A stretch of DNA of 55,797 nucleotides. Origin: a virus. The position numbers and the translations under genes are program-made. The DNA lies in IMG/VR virus record IMGVR_UViG_3300020202_000007, positions 1 through 55,797 of that record. One strand, given 5' to 3'. Below, piece after piece: positions 15,065 through 24,597 of the stretch; positions within the stretch are counted from its first letter, which is position 1; each line of letters starts with the position of its first letter. The notes below the pieces were generated by a model. The model was not told the DNA's origin and ran no database searches. It was given only the letters and a program-made list of their open reading frames with translations.

Positions 15065-15961
15065 ATGCCATTTGTATCTGAACTAGCGCTGCGCCTGCCT
15101 GTCATGGACGACAGCAATTATCGGCAGTTCGCGATGCCGATGTCATCGACGGACGACGGGCATATTCAATCTCTGTCGGGTTACATTCCCCGCGACTTTG
15201 ACGCTGAGCCGATCGGTTCAGGTGTCGGCGCTGTGCTCGCAGACGAGGACGTTCTCCGGATGTACCCAGACGAGAAGGTATGGCGCGAGCGGTTCGAGGA
15301 ATTGGAGCGTAAGGGGCTGGACATCCCAACCGTTCTAAAGAAGTCGTTTCTCGCTGGCATCTGGCGCGGACTAAATCAAGACCCGACGAACTACTGCTGG
15401 ACGTATGGAACCGTTCACGCCTACATGGTTGAGCGGCTGTTGATGGGCGAGCCGTTCGTCCGCATGTCGCCCTATAGCGTGGCCTGCATCGTCAAGAACT
15501 TCTCGAACATCGGTGGCTGGGGGTCGCAGGCGCTGCAACAGATGGTCAAGGAAGGCGTAGCGTCGGAGGAGTTCTGGCCGCAAGAGAAGCCGGGCATGAG
15601 CAGCAGCGAGCGGCGCACGGCGAACATGAACGCCATCCGCAACGGCCGGCAATACTTGGCCGGAAGCCGCGCGAATGCGGCCATGCACAAGATCATTGAA
15701 TACAACGATTTGCCGTCGCGCAGCATCGCGCACAAAATGGCTTACCTCTGCGTGCCGCATCCAATCGCCAGCGGTTACAACCGCATCGGCCATGAACGAT
15801 GCACGGTTGCCGGCGTCGTTCTCTCTAACGGCGGTCTCGGTTTCGCGGACCTCGACTCTTACACCGACGATGGTTCCCCGGACATCAAGGTTGTCGCCAA
15901 CAGCTTCGGCGCTGGCGAGGACATGGTAATTCCGCGTGTTGGGATGCCATCGAACGTTTGA
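15065..15961 (+). CDS. Papain-like (C1 family) cysteine protease
   Basis: 298 residues. Q105-x5-C111 (in NQDPTNYCWTYG) matches the oxyanion Gln and active-site Cys spacing of papain. SPYSVACIV and NIGGWGSQALQQMVKEG match the region after the active Cys, including the GG turn. H243 (GHERCTV) and N279 (VANSFG) supply the remaining triad. The first 90 residues (with MPMSSTDDG and IPRDFD) look like a prodomain. There is no signal peptide. It follows the metalloprotease by three bases, and its end is 14 bp from the convergent late operon. It may degrade host envelope or scaffold proteins. Confidence 0.8.
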   Translation: MPFVSELALRLPVMDDSNYRQFAMPMSSTDDGHIQSLSGYIPRDFDAEPIGSGVGAVLADEDVLRMYPDEKVWRERFEELERKGLDIPTVLKKSFLAGIWRGLNQDPTNYCWTYGTVHAYMVERLLMGEPFVRMSPYSVACIVKNFSNIGGWGSQALQQMVKEGVASEEFWPQEKPGMSSSERRTANMNAIRNGRQYLAGSRANAAMHKIIEYNDLPSRSIAHKMAYLCVPHPIASGYNRIGHERCTVAGVVLSNGGLGFADLDSYTDDGSPDIKVVANSFGAGEDMVIPRVGMPSNV

Positions 15962-15975
15962 GGGCCGGACTGTCA

Positions 15976-18900
15976 CTACTCGTAAATCCGCTTCAGCGCC
16001 CGCAGCCTCGGGAAGTAGCCCTCCGTAATCCCGCCGCGCCGGCCCTTCTCGTCCGGCCGGCGGTAGTAGTCCTTCAGGAGTTCGCGTGCTTCCTCGAAGG
16101 AAACGCCCATCTCCTTCAGGTGTTCGCGGTTCTTGTCCCGCGTGACCATCTCCTGCTCGTCCTTGCCGCCGTATGTCGCGTTGTAAACGACCAGGCCGCG
16201 TTTCTCCTGCCGTCTCTGCTCGAACTGCTCGAGTTGTCCAGCGGTCAGGAACTCGCTGTAGGCTGGCTCGGGCGAGTCCCATGCCATTGCCTTCAGGTCT
16301 TTCGCGATTTGCGCCTGGCGTTCTTCCTCGTCGCCGGTCATGTACTCCGTCCTGGGGCCGTAGGTGCTCATGCCGACCCCCAGGATCGACAGGAGCGACA
16401 TGGCAGTGCCCTTGGGGAGCCCCTGGGCTCGCATCGTCGTCACGACGTCTTTCATTGACAGCGGGCTGACCATCGAACCGGCCAGCGACCACGTAGTCTC
16501 CTTCTGGCCGACAATGTTCGTCCAGTCGTCGGCGACAGTGGCGATGGCGCCGGGAACGGGGGCGAACTTCGTCCGGCCAAACCTTGCCAGAGCGGACATG
16601 CGGGTCTCTGGCTTGTATCCCTCGCCGAAATTCCTGATCTTGCCCGTGACGCTGCTCTTGCTTTGCCCAACCGTTAGACGCGAAGACAGTACGATGACCT
16701 GGGAGAGACCGGCCATGAAGTCGAGCCGGGTCTCGCCGATTCTGACCTTCAGGAAGTCCGAGGAGCGGGCGTCGGTCTCGATCTGAGGGCGGTCGTCATC
16801 GTCATCGTCGTAGAGGAGCTGCCCCAACAGCGCGAACAGCCCGAGCGCGGTCCCGATTCCCGCGGCGGTCCTGCCGTACTCCTGATAAATGGCCCGCTTC
16901 ACCCGCCAGCTCCCCTTCGTGAACGGCAGATAGAATGGCATAGCGAGGTACTGGAACCGGGAAGCCACGTACCGCGGGGCGAAGAACACCATGTTCAGCG
17001 TGGCCGCGGCACGGTTGAACATTTTCAGGTCAGCCCGGCCGGTGGCGACATTCACGAAGCTGGCAATCACCTTCGCCTCATCCATCGTGACTTTGCCGCC
17101 CCTGCCGAGATTCTGCACCATCGAATCGAACAGGTCGGCCCGCAACTTGTTGAGGATCATCGTGTAGAGCCGAGAGCTGACGGCGACCCCCGGAACCAGC
17201 TTCCCCCAACGGCCCTGGAACGCTTCCTCCTGCCTGGTAATCGCCTGGTCGGTGCTGGGCAGGTTCAGGCCAGCCTTCAGCCGGAATTCCCCCTCGGCCC
17301 CTTGGGTCAGCTTGTGCATAAAGCTGAACTCGGCCTGCCGGCTGTCGATCGTGCTCAGGAACTTACTGACGTTCTCGAGCGTGACGCCGCCCTGAAGGGC
17401 TTTGGCGTTGGCGGAATTGTAGGTGCTGGCGATGGAAACGACCGTCTCGACCAGTGCCCGCTTCGCCAGAACCGGATGCCCCATCGCCGCCAGGCCGCCT
17501 TGCCGCATGACCGCCGACAAGTCGAACGACGTCATCAGGGCACGCGACAGGTGGGCCGCTTCCATGATCTTGTCGGCAGTCCAGGCGATTCCCTTCAGGT
17601 GGGCCAGGTGGTAATCCGCGTACTTCTGAAGAACCTGATGCCGAATGTCCTCCATCTCCCGCTTGAGCTTGAGTTCTGAAGCCGACAGTTCCCGCGGACC
17701 CTTCTTCGGCTTGGGCGAAAAGTCCCCCTCGGCGAGAGTCTGCTGATAGTCGGCAATCCTCCGGCGCAGGGATGCTTCGTACACGCGCCGCGCGATCTCG
17801 GCGTCTGAAAGCGGAACCCTTCCCGTCGGCCTTCCGCCTTCCCCTTCCATTCGGTCTAATTCGAGCGCCTTGGCCGCTTCCCGCGCCGCCCGCAACTGTT
17901 GAAGCCTCGCGCGCCGGGCGTTCAGTTCTGGCGACGATAGCGTAGCTCGCCGCTCCTGGTCGAAGTCCCTGGTTTCCAGTTGCTTCTCCATCTGCTCGAT
18001 CGCCCTGTCCGCCGCCCGGATGGCGCTGGCGATTCGCTGAGCCTCTGTCATCGTCTTCTTCTTCGGCGGGAACATCTCCCGGTGAATATTCAGCAGGGCG
18101 TCACGTTCCGCTTCCAGGGCCGTAATTCGCTCGCTGGTGGGCCGCTCGCGATTCTCCCGGACGATACGTTCCCCGTGCTCGATCTCCCAGCGGAGGTCTT
18201 GAATCCGGTTCGTGAGCGACCGCTCGATCTGAGCGAGTGCCGTCTGGAGGAGCCCCGCCTTGCCCGCGGGGGTCGCGGGAATCGCCTTCTTCAGCTCGTT
18301 GTACTTCTGAGTCAGTTGCCGGATGGTATGACTGGGCCTGTCCCGGACCAGTCCGGTCGCTTCCACCAGCAGCTTCTCGTCGGCCAGGGCTTTGCCGATC
18401 TCCTCGTCGGTTTTTCCCTGGGCCCGCAGTTCGTCCACTCGCTGCATCGCCTTCTCGATCTGGTCGATCTGCGAGAGCTTCAGGATCTCCGCGTTCATCC
18501 CGCGAATCAGCTTTTCGATTTCGTCCTGCGACTGGGTTTGAAACTGCCCATACCGGGAGAGGGCGTCCATTGCCTGTCGGCGGGTAAGGTCGGGGAGTTC
18601 TTCCTTCAGGGCCTGATGAACCGTATCAATCACCTGCTCCCTGTCGGTCATCCCCAATTCCACGAGCGTCCTCTGAATCCTGCGGGCTTCCTTGGTGAGA
18701 GAAGCTCGGTCGGTCAGGTCCACTTCGGGAGCTTCGGACGTCTGGTCCCATGCCTGCCGGAATAGCTTCTCGTCGGCGTCGGGGATGTTCTGACGCACGG
18801 CCGCCATGAATTCCGCGAAGCGGACATATCCCAGTTCGACGTAAGCCTTGGCGACTTCCACCGCCGGGCCGAGAAGATGCGGGCCGGCGCCGGCCTGGGT

Positions 18901-21900
18901 CAGAGCCGCCTTGCGGAAGTTTTCCCAAGCGTCCGCGAGTTTTTTCTCGGCCGCCTTCCGCTTGTCCGATTTGCGGAGAATCTTCGTCTGCCTGACCTGT
19001 TTGACGGTTTCTTCGTGGTGCCGCTTGGAAGCGAGCTCGGCTTCGAGTGCCTCGGTCTTGCGCCGCTGCTCGTCGAATTGCTTTTGCAGGTCTTCGAGTT
19101 GCTTGGATAGCTTCGTCAGTTCGGCCGTCTGATCAGGACTGAGTTCTTCCCCGTTATTCGCTTCCTGCCCCCTGCGCAGAATCGCTTCGAGCGAGAAGTC
19201 CTTCCTGAGCATCTGCTGAAGCGCAACGCCTGTCCGCCCCCAGGTCTCCTTCGACGGGTGAATGGTCTCCTCGAAATCGGTCATCGCCTTGCGGGCGTTT
19301 ATCAGGGCGGTGCGCGCCGTGGCGATCGCTACCGGGTCTTTCGAGTTCACGGCCTCGAAATACTCGTCCACCACCGGCTGCAGTTCGTTGGCCAACTGCC
19401 GGTAGCGGAACTGCAGCAGCATCGCGTCGTGCTGGCTGATCGGCCTGGGGCTCGTCGCTAGCTCGTTCACCAGTCGAATCGCCGCCTTGGGGTCTGCCGC
19501 CAGCGTCACGCGCGCGGCTTCCGCCCACTCTTCGACGGTCTGCGGAGTCGAGCCTTCCATCTCGGGCAGCCCGACCATCTCCCGCAGTTCGTTGACGATG
19601 GCCTTCTTAATGCTGGTCAGGTCATCGCTCGACGGCGGCGGCGCCTCAGCCGTCGCTTCTGGGGTCCGTGGCTCCATGCCCGCCACTTCGCCGGATCTCT
19701 GCAGCCGGTCCCATTCCGCTTCGAGGGCGGGCCTGATTCGATCGACAGCGGCCTGCCCGATGCTCTTGGCCAGGCGTTCGATGAGCGAGGCGAACTTCAG
19801 CGTGCCGGCCTTGGCGAACTTCGCGACGACTCGCCCGGCCCCAGCGATAACTTCCGGGTCGAGCATCGGGTTGCTGGCGAGGCCCTTGCCTTTGAGCGTC
19901 TTGCCGAAGGCGTCCAGTTCGTCGAAGGCTTCCTTGGTGGCTGCGTCGGCGGCTTGCTGGAGCTTGGTTGGCTTCGGCTGTGCATCGCCGCCATCCAAAC
20001 CGTCCACGTCGAACATCGTCTCTTGGCCGGGCAGGTCTTTGCCCAATCCGCTGATGAACGCCTTCTGCTTCTCTTTCGGCGTTTTGAACTGCTTGTTCGC
20101 CTGCCCGATCTCTTCGCGTCGCTCCTGGCTGGCAACGGCTTCTTCGGTTCCGGGGATGGCTGTTTGTTTGACCTCGGGAGCATTCGCGCCAAAGTCGAAA
20201 GACTCATCGCCGAGTTCTGCCGCGATCTCGGCGGCCAGCTCCTCGTCGATCTCGGCTTCCATCGCCGCATCGTCTTTGGTGAACGACTCGCTGGCGAGCA
20301 GTGCGAACAGCTTGTGCTCGTCGGTGGGCAGGCCAAGTTCTGGGTGGTCCTTGGCGTATTCCACCATCTCGTCGAAGCGCTTCAGCGAGTCGGCATCGCC
20401 ACGCTCCGCGGCGTTAAGCAGCTTCAGCTTGAACTTGCCGCGCTGGCCCTTCCCGACAAACTGAGACACAAGCTCATCGACAGCATCGTTGCGCCGCTGG
20501 AGTTCCTCTTTCGCCAGCTTTAACCGCTCGGCTCGTTCTTGCTCGAACGCTCCAGCCGTTTCTTCTTCCAGATAGCCAATGCTCGTTCGACGGCGGCCCT
20601 GCGCTCGTTCGGAGGCATCGAGTTCAGCTTGTTTCGCAATTTCTCGAGCAGCGTCGAGGAGACCTGGGGTTGGGTCTTGGCGGAAGAAGTATCCTTTGCC
20701 TGCTCGCTTCCCTTGGTAGTCGATTTGGAGTCCATCTGCGATCTCCTTCGGAATGCCGGTCACGGACCAGCCTTTCGGAGTGCTCTTTATTGTAATCCCC
20801 GCCTGAGTCAGTTCGGGAGGTACTGCTTCACGAACTGGCTCAGGCTGGGCACTGGTTTGCTCCTGGGGCTGAATTGCCCACGTCGCATCCGGCGTCAGAA
20901 CGCGACCCCTCTTCGTGACCACTTTCCCGTCGTCGCGGACCTTGGCAATCTTGAATCCACTCGGAACTTTGGGCGTGGCAACGGTGACAGGGCCTTCTTC
21001 GAGGGCGGAACGGATTTCGATAACGATGTCACGCTGCGGAGCGGTCTCGGCTGCTGGCTGCTGAATCGGCTCGGCGGCTGTCGCTGGGACTTCCTCGTCT
21101 GTCTCTACTGGCGGTTGGACCGACTGTTCCGCTTCCGGCGCTGCCGCTTCAGCTTGGGCCAGCCAGTTGAGCAGTTCTTGTGAGGTCAGTATTTCCGGTG
21201 CTGCAGCGACTTCGCCCGCTGGCTCCGCTGGTACTTCGACTTGCCCTTCCCCACGAATACCTTCGCCGCCTTCGGGTTGCCGTACTTCCGTTTCAGGGCC
21301 TGATACTGCGCTGGCATTTTGAATCTCCTGCTCGAGTTGTTGGATTTCCGCGTCGGCGCTGGCCAGCCGTTCCCTGCGGGTCTCTCCGGGGATCCCTGCG
21401 GCTTGGCCGTCCTCTGCGGAGACATAGCCCTTGGCGCGAATCTCCTTGAGTTGAGCCAGCCGTGCGGGCCGGGCAGCGCTTTCCCGGGCGACTTGCACAC
21501 CGCCAACCGCTGCTCCAGGTGCGACCATCAGGGCCAATGGCAGGGCGGTGTCCCGAATTTCCGACAAGCCGCTGGCGAGGGTCTGCCCGAATCCCTGGTC
21601 GGGAATCCGGTCGTCCATTTGGCGGCCGACTTCCAGGGCCGTTTCGCTCACGATCCTCTGAAGCCCCTCTTCTGCCAGTTCCTTCGTGTAATTGGCGGTG
21701 TACTGCTTCAGTAGCTTGCCAGCCACCTGCCGCACGGAACCACGGAACGCCGCCCCATATCCAGAAAACGGGTCGGGGAGAATGGATTCAATTGCCGCTT
21801 CGATTGGTGCGCTGATAGCGGTAATCGTGCGAGCGGTGTTCGGGTCTGCTCCTTCAGCAATTTGCGAGGAGTAGGTCTGATCGGCAATTTGCGGCAGAGA

Positions 21901-22497
21901 AGCGCCTGCCACACCAGTCGCCGTAGCGATTCCAGTGGCCTTCGCGCCCAATCCCAATGCGCGGCCGACAGCGCCAACAGCCTTCCCGCCAGTGACGGCA
22001 TGTACCGCCGGAAAGCTCATGCGACCTGTCTGCTGGACCGCACGACCAAGGAAGTTGGTTTCAGGCAGGATCGTCGGGTCGCTGCTTTCCCGGAGGCCGA
22101 TCAATTCCTGTTTGAATCTCTCTTGCTCAGCATCTAATTTTGGAAGCGCACCAACCATCTTCGCCAACGGCACACCTACGTCAGTGAACCCTTGGACCGC
22201 GGAGGTCGCCAGACGCGTCCCATAGCCAACCTTTGTCATGGTCCGGTCGGCCGCGTACTGCTTCGCGAGCATGGCCCTGAACAATTCCCAGTCGGAACGC
22301 GGAATCGCGTGCGCCGCTGAGTGCTCCCCGATCGTTGTAGCCGGCGTGCCCGAGAACCGTTCTGCGATGGCAGTGTACGCCTTGACCTTCTTCGGATTGG
22401 CTATCGCGATGATCTCATCGTGACCAAGTTCGTCCGCCGCGATGGCGTCTCCCGGAGGAGTCCACGCCACGGCATCTGTCGGTGGTTCCCAGGGCAT
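15976..22497 (-). CDS. Giant internal virion / ejection-type protein (2173 aa)
   Basis: Read from ATG 22497, just after the upstream gene's stop. The N-terminal 400 residues are Ala/Gly-rich with hydrophobic stretches, the middle (about 450-1100) is disordered and acidic, and the rest is long helix. Near residue 1890 the segment GTALGLFALLGQLLYDDD is a likely membrane helix followed by an acidic patch. No transglycosylase or RNA-polymerase motif is recognised. Size, position at the end of the late operon and helical-membrane composition fit the internal virion proteins that podoviruses inject to build a DNA conduit. Confidence 0.75.
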   Translation of the reverse strand: MPWEPPTDAVAWTPPGDAIAADELGHDEIIAIANPKKVKAYTAIAERFSGTPATTIGEHSAAHAIPRSDWELFRAMLAKQYAADRTMTKVGYGTRLATSAVQGFTDVGVPLAKMVGALPKLDAEQERFKQELIGLRESSDPTILPETNFLGRAVQQTGRMSFPAVHAVTGGKAVGAVGRALGLGAKATGIATATGVAGASLPQIADQTYSSQIAEGADPNTARTITAISAPIEAAIESILPDPFSGYGAAFRGSVRQVAGKLLKQYTANYTKELAEEGLQRIVSETALEVGRQMDDRIPDQGFGQTLASGLSEIRDTALPLALMVAPGAAVGGVQVARESAARPARLAQLKEIRAKGYVSAEDGQAAGIPGETRRERLASADAEIQQLEQEIQNASAVSGPETEVRQPEGGEGIRGEGQVEVPAEPAGEVAAAPEILTSQELLNWLAQAEAAAPEAEQSVQPPVETDEEVPATAAEPIQQPAAETAPQRDIVIEIRSALEEGPVTVATPKVPSGFKIAKVRDDGKVVTKRGRVLTPDATWAIQPQEQTSAQPEPVREAVPPELTQAGITIKSTPKGWSVTGIPKEIADGLQIDYQGKRAGKGYFFRQDPTPGLLDAAREIAKQAELDASERAQGRRRTSIGYLEEETAGAFEQERAERLKLAKEELQRRNDAVDELVSQFVGKGQRGKFKLKLLNAAERGDADSLKRFDEMVEYAKDHPELGLPTDEHKLFALLASESFTKDDAAMEAEIDEELAAEIAAELGDESFDFGANAPEVKQTAIPGTEEAVASQERREEIGQANKQFKTPKEKQKAFISGLGKDLPGQETMFDVDGLDGGDAQPKPTKLQQAADAATKEAFDELDAFGKTLKGKGLASNPMLDPEVIAGAGRVVAKFAKAGTLKFASLIERLAKSIGQAAVDRIRPALEAEWDRLQRSGEVAGMEPRTPEATAEAPPPSSDDLTSIKKAIVNELREMVGLPEMEGSTPQTVEEWAEAARVTLAADPKAAIRLVNELATSPRPISQHDAMLLQFRYRQLANELQPVVDEYFEAVNSKDPVAIATARTALINARKAMTDFEETIHPSKETWGRTGVALQQMLRKDFSLEAILRRGQEANNGEELSPDQTAELTKLSKQLEDLQKQFDEQRRKTEALEAELASKRHHEETVKQVRQTKILRKSDKRKAAEKKLADAWENFRKAALTQAGAGPHLLGPAVEVAKAYVELGYVRFAEFMAAVRQNIPDADEKLFRQAWDQTSEAPEVDLTDRASLTKEARRIQRTLVELGMTDREQVIDTVHQALKEELPDLTRRQAMDALSRYGQFQTQSQDEIEKLIRGMNAEILKLSQIDQIEKAMQRVDELRAQGKTDEEIGKALADEKLLVEATGLVRDRPSHTIRQLTQKYNELKKAIPATPAGKAGLLQTALAQIERSLTNRIQDLRWEIEHGERIVRENRERPTSERITALEAERDALLNIHREMFPPKKKTMTEAQRIASAIRAADRAIEQMEKQLETRDFDQERRATLSSPELNARRARLQQLRAAREAAKALELDRMEGEGGRPTGRVPLSDAEIARRVYEASLRRRIADYQQTLAEGDFSPKPKKGPRELSASELKLKREMEDIRHQVLQKYADYHLAHLKGIAWTADKIMEAAHLSRALMTSFDLSAVMRQGGLAAMGHPVLAKRALVETVVSIASTYNSANAKALQGGVTLENVSKFLSTIDSRQAEFSFMHKLTQGAEGEFRLKAGLNLPSTDQAITRQEEAFQGRWGKLVPGVAVSSRLYTMILNKLRADLFDSMVQNLGRGGKVTMDEAKVIASFVNVATGRADLKMFNRAAATLNMVFFAPRYVASRFQYLAMPFYLPFTKGSWRVKRAIYQEYGRTAAGIGTALGLFALLGQLLYDDDDDDRPQIETDARSSDFLKVRIGETRLDFMAGLSQVIVLSSRLTVGQSKSSVTGKIRNFGEGYKPETRMSALARFGRTKFAPVPGAIATVADDWTNIVGQKETTWSLAGSMVSPLSMKDVVTTMRAQGLPKGTAMSLLSILGVGMSTYGPRTEYMTGDEEERQAQIAKDLKAMAWDSPEPAYSEFLTAGQLEQFEQRRQEKRGLVVYNATYGGKDEQEMVTRDKNREHLKEMGVSFEEARELLKDYYRRPDEKGRRGGITEGYFPRLRALKRIYE

Positions 22498-22499
22498 GT

Positions 22500-23603
22500 C
22501 TATGGCTTCCGCTTGATGTAAACCTTGCCGTCCGGTCCACGCATGGATTGTCCTACTTCGAGCCCGGCCCACTGCTGGTCGAAATCAGCGGTGCCTCCTT
22601 GTGTTGCGCCGCCCGTGGTCCACGAACGCTCTCCGCGCGCCAGCCGAGCCTGCATGTCATCGTAAGCTGCCTGCATGCGCGGCGCAGTTGGCCCGCCGAT
22701 TCGCGGCACGGCCGGCTGTTGCGCCCCGCCTCCCGAAAGCCGCTGACGGAATTGCTCGACCTGCATTTGCTCCGCGATGGCCCGCTGCTGGGCCTCCTCG
22801 TCGGACAATAGCTCGCCCGTGTCTTCGTTCGCCTGACCTCGCAACTTCTCATACCGCTTCACCACGCCTTCCCGGAACTCCTGCGCCGCCTTGGCCTGCC
22901 CGTCACCCGGCATCTTGAACCCAGAGGGCAGCGACATTTCACCTTGATCGTTGAATTGCCAAGGCAGGTTCTTGAACTGCTCGTAGTTGTTGCCCAACTT
23001 CCCCTTCACTCGCTCGTCGTAGGGAATCTCGTTGGTCGGCTGGGCCAATCGCAGAAGCTGCCGCTTTTCCGCGTCGTAGCTCTGCCGAAACTCCTCCTGC
23101 TCGGCTGGCGCCAGTTTCATCGCATCGACTCGGCCGGCTTCGAGTTGCCGAAGCCTCTTTTGAGCCGCTTCGGGAAGCACCAATTCGCCTCTCTGAAGGC
23201 CTGTCTGAATGTGCTGGTCGGCGATAAAGTCCTGCTGACGCTGCTGCTCAAGTAGTCGCTGCTTGCGGTCTAAGTCGGACTCGTCGGCGCGAGCGTCGAG
23301 TACGGCTTCCTGCTGCCCTGCTTGAAACTTGCGACCCAGATCCGCCTGCTCTCCGCGGAATTGCAACTCCGCCTTCTGCTGCCCCGCTTGAAACTCGCGG
23401 CCGATTTGCGCGAGGTCTGCCGTTTGCTGGCGCGAGAGGGCATTCTGCCCGGCCTGGAAGTTCTGCTGCTGCTTCAGGAGTTGCTCCTGCTGCCACCGCT
23501 TTAGCGCGTCGTCCTGAAGTTTGTTTTCTCGATGGCCTCTGCCGGCCGCAAAGCCAGCGAGCAGTACAGGACCAGGGGCGCCATATTTGAGGACGATTGC
23601 CAT
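22500..23603 (-). CDS. Gln-rich coiled-coil virion-type protein
   Basis: 367 residues. After a short Gly/Ala-rich start comes about 150 residues of Gln/Glu/Arg helix containing three repeats of a FQAGQ.. unit, then a mixed domain and a disordered Gly/Gln stretch. It lies directly ahead of the giant internal protein gene and overlaps the gene before it by one base. Likely a second internal virion or ejection protein. Confidence 0.65.
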   Translation of the reverse strand: MAIVLKYGAPGPVLLAGFAAGRGHRENKLQDDALKRWQQEQLLKQQQNFQAGQNALSRQQTADLAQIGREFQAGQQKAELQFRGEQADLGRKFQAGQQEAVLDARADESDLDRKQRLLEQQRQQDFIADQHIQTGLQRGELVLPEAAQKRLRQLEAGRVDAMKLAPAEQEEFRQSYDAEKRQLLRLAQPTNEIPYDERVKGKLGNNYEQFKNLPWQFNDQGEMSLPSGFKMPGDGQAKAAQEFREGVVKRYEKLRGQANEDTGELLSDEEAQQRAIAEQMQVEQFRQRLSGGGAQQPAVPRIGGPTAPRMQAAYDDMQARLARGERSWTTGGATQGGTADFDQQWAGLEVGQSMRGPDGKVYIKRKP

Positions 23604-23935
23604 CAGTTATTCCTCGCTGTGAATCGGCCGACCCACGAGAGCCATCTGCCCACCCAAGCCCCGACGCGGTTCAAGCTGGCCTCTCGCTCGCCGCAGCCGC
23701 ACTTGGGCGCGAGACCGAGCTTGCGCTTGAGCCAGAGGTAGTCTCGCTTGCGGATGAAGCAGGCGGCCAGAATGAGCGTGAGCCAGTGGCCGAGTTCGCT
23801 CCATTCTGGATACGCCGAACACATAACCGGATCGCCCTTCCATTTCGACGGATGATCCTGGGACGGAATCGGTTTTCTGTTGCACCGAGGACACTGCCAC
23901 CCACCCTCTGACGGCTCTAAGCGACACGGAATCAT
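23603..23935 (-). CDS. Small zinc-binding, possibly membrane-anchored protein
   Basis: 110 residues. CPRC near the N-terminus and CGCG further on suggest zinc sites. A hydrophobic segment (LGHWLTLILAACFI) may span the membrane. The C-terminus is basic and Trp-rich. The next gene starts in its stop (TGATG). Unknown function. Confidence 0.6.
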   Translation of the reverse strand: MIPCRLEPSEGGWQCPRCNRKPIPSQDHPSKWKGDPVMCSAYPEWSELGHWLTLILAACFIRKRDYLWLKRKLGLAPKCGCGEREASLNRVGAWVGRWLSWVGRFTARNN

Positions 23936-24597
23936 ATTGCAGTCACCTCAGCGGCGCCGGTTCCGACCTGTGCATTGCAATGGCTCGAGGCAGCAAAGAC
24001 AGCATTTATCGGATACGACTCCGAAGACAGGCTGCCGCAGTCTGCGCCGCCGGCAAATGTTTTATCGTAAATGAAAATATGGTCGAACGTACCGCCACCA
24101 CCTTCCGGCAAGTGATGGCAATCGCCTCCCGGATTTGGAGTGTAAAACCGCGTAAACGCAACTCGCGAATATGTACTTACACCCAGAACAATGAATTCCA
24201 GATAGATGCCGTTCACAGCCAATCTCTGGTCGGTCGCCTCTTCCGCTGGCCCAATGCACTTGCAGGTGTCGAATGTCGCGCGAAACACGCACCCGGCGGT
24301 CGCCCCCGCTAGATATGGCGACTCACTCAGTATGTACGTCCCATTGAAGTCTCCGGGGCAATCGCACAGTCCGCCCACTGCGTTGGCCATTCCCTGCACG
24401 AGAATCGAGTATTGGGCCGCTGGCGAAGACGTGCATCGACCGCACGCAGGTGGAAATATGGGCCGGAACAGCCCGAGCGGCGTCCATGCGTGGAACGCAA
24501 TGAAGTACACCGCGGACTCCTGCCAGATAGCGCATGCTGCCAGCACTGCCGCGCATAGCAGCCAGAATCGAATCGTTAGCAGGCGGTGGTCGGTCAT
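23932..24597 (-). CDS. Cys-rich protein with N-terminal membrane segment
   Basis: 221 residues. An N-terminal hydrophobic stretch (FWLLCAAVLAACAIW) looks like a signal anchor. About ten further Cys residues occur in pairs (CGRC, CDC, CKC), with a FNGTYIL segment similar to one seen in planctomycete extracellular and phage proteins. Likely a disulfide-stabilised surface domain. It overlaps both neighbours by four bases. Confidence 0.65.
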   Translation of the reverse strand: MTDHRLLTIRFWLLCAAVLAACAIWQESAVYFIAFHAWTPLGLFRPIFPPACGRCTSSPAAQYSILVQGMANAVGGLCDCPGDFNGTYILSESPYLAGATAGCVFRATFDTCKCIGPAEEATDQRLAVNGIYLEFIVLGVSTYSRVAFTRFYTPNPGGDCHHLPEGGGGTFDHIFIYDKTFAGGADCGSLSSESYPINAVFAASSHCNAQVGTGAAEVTAI

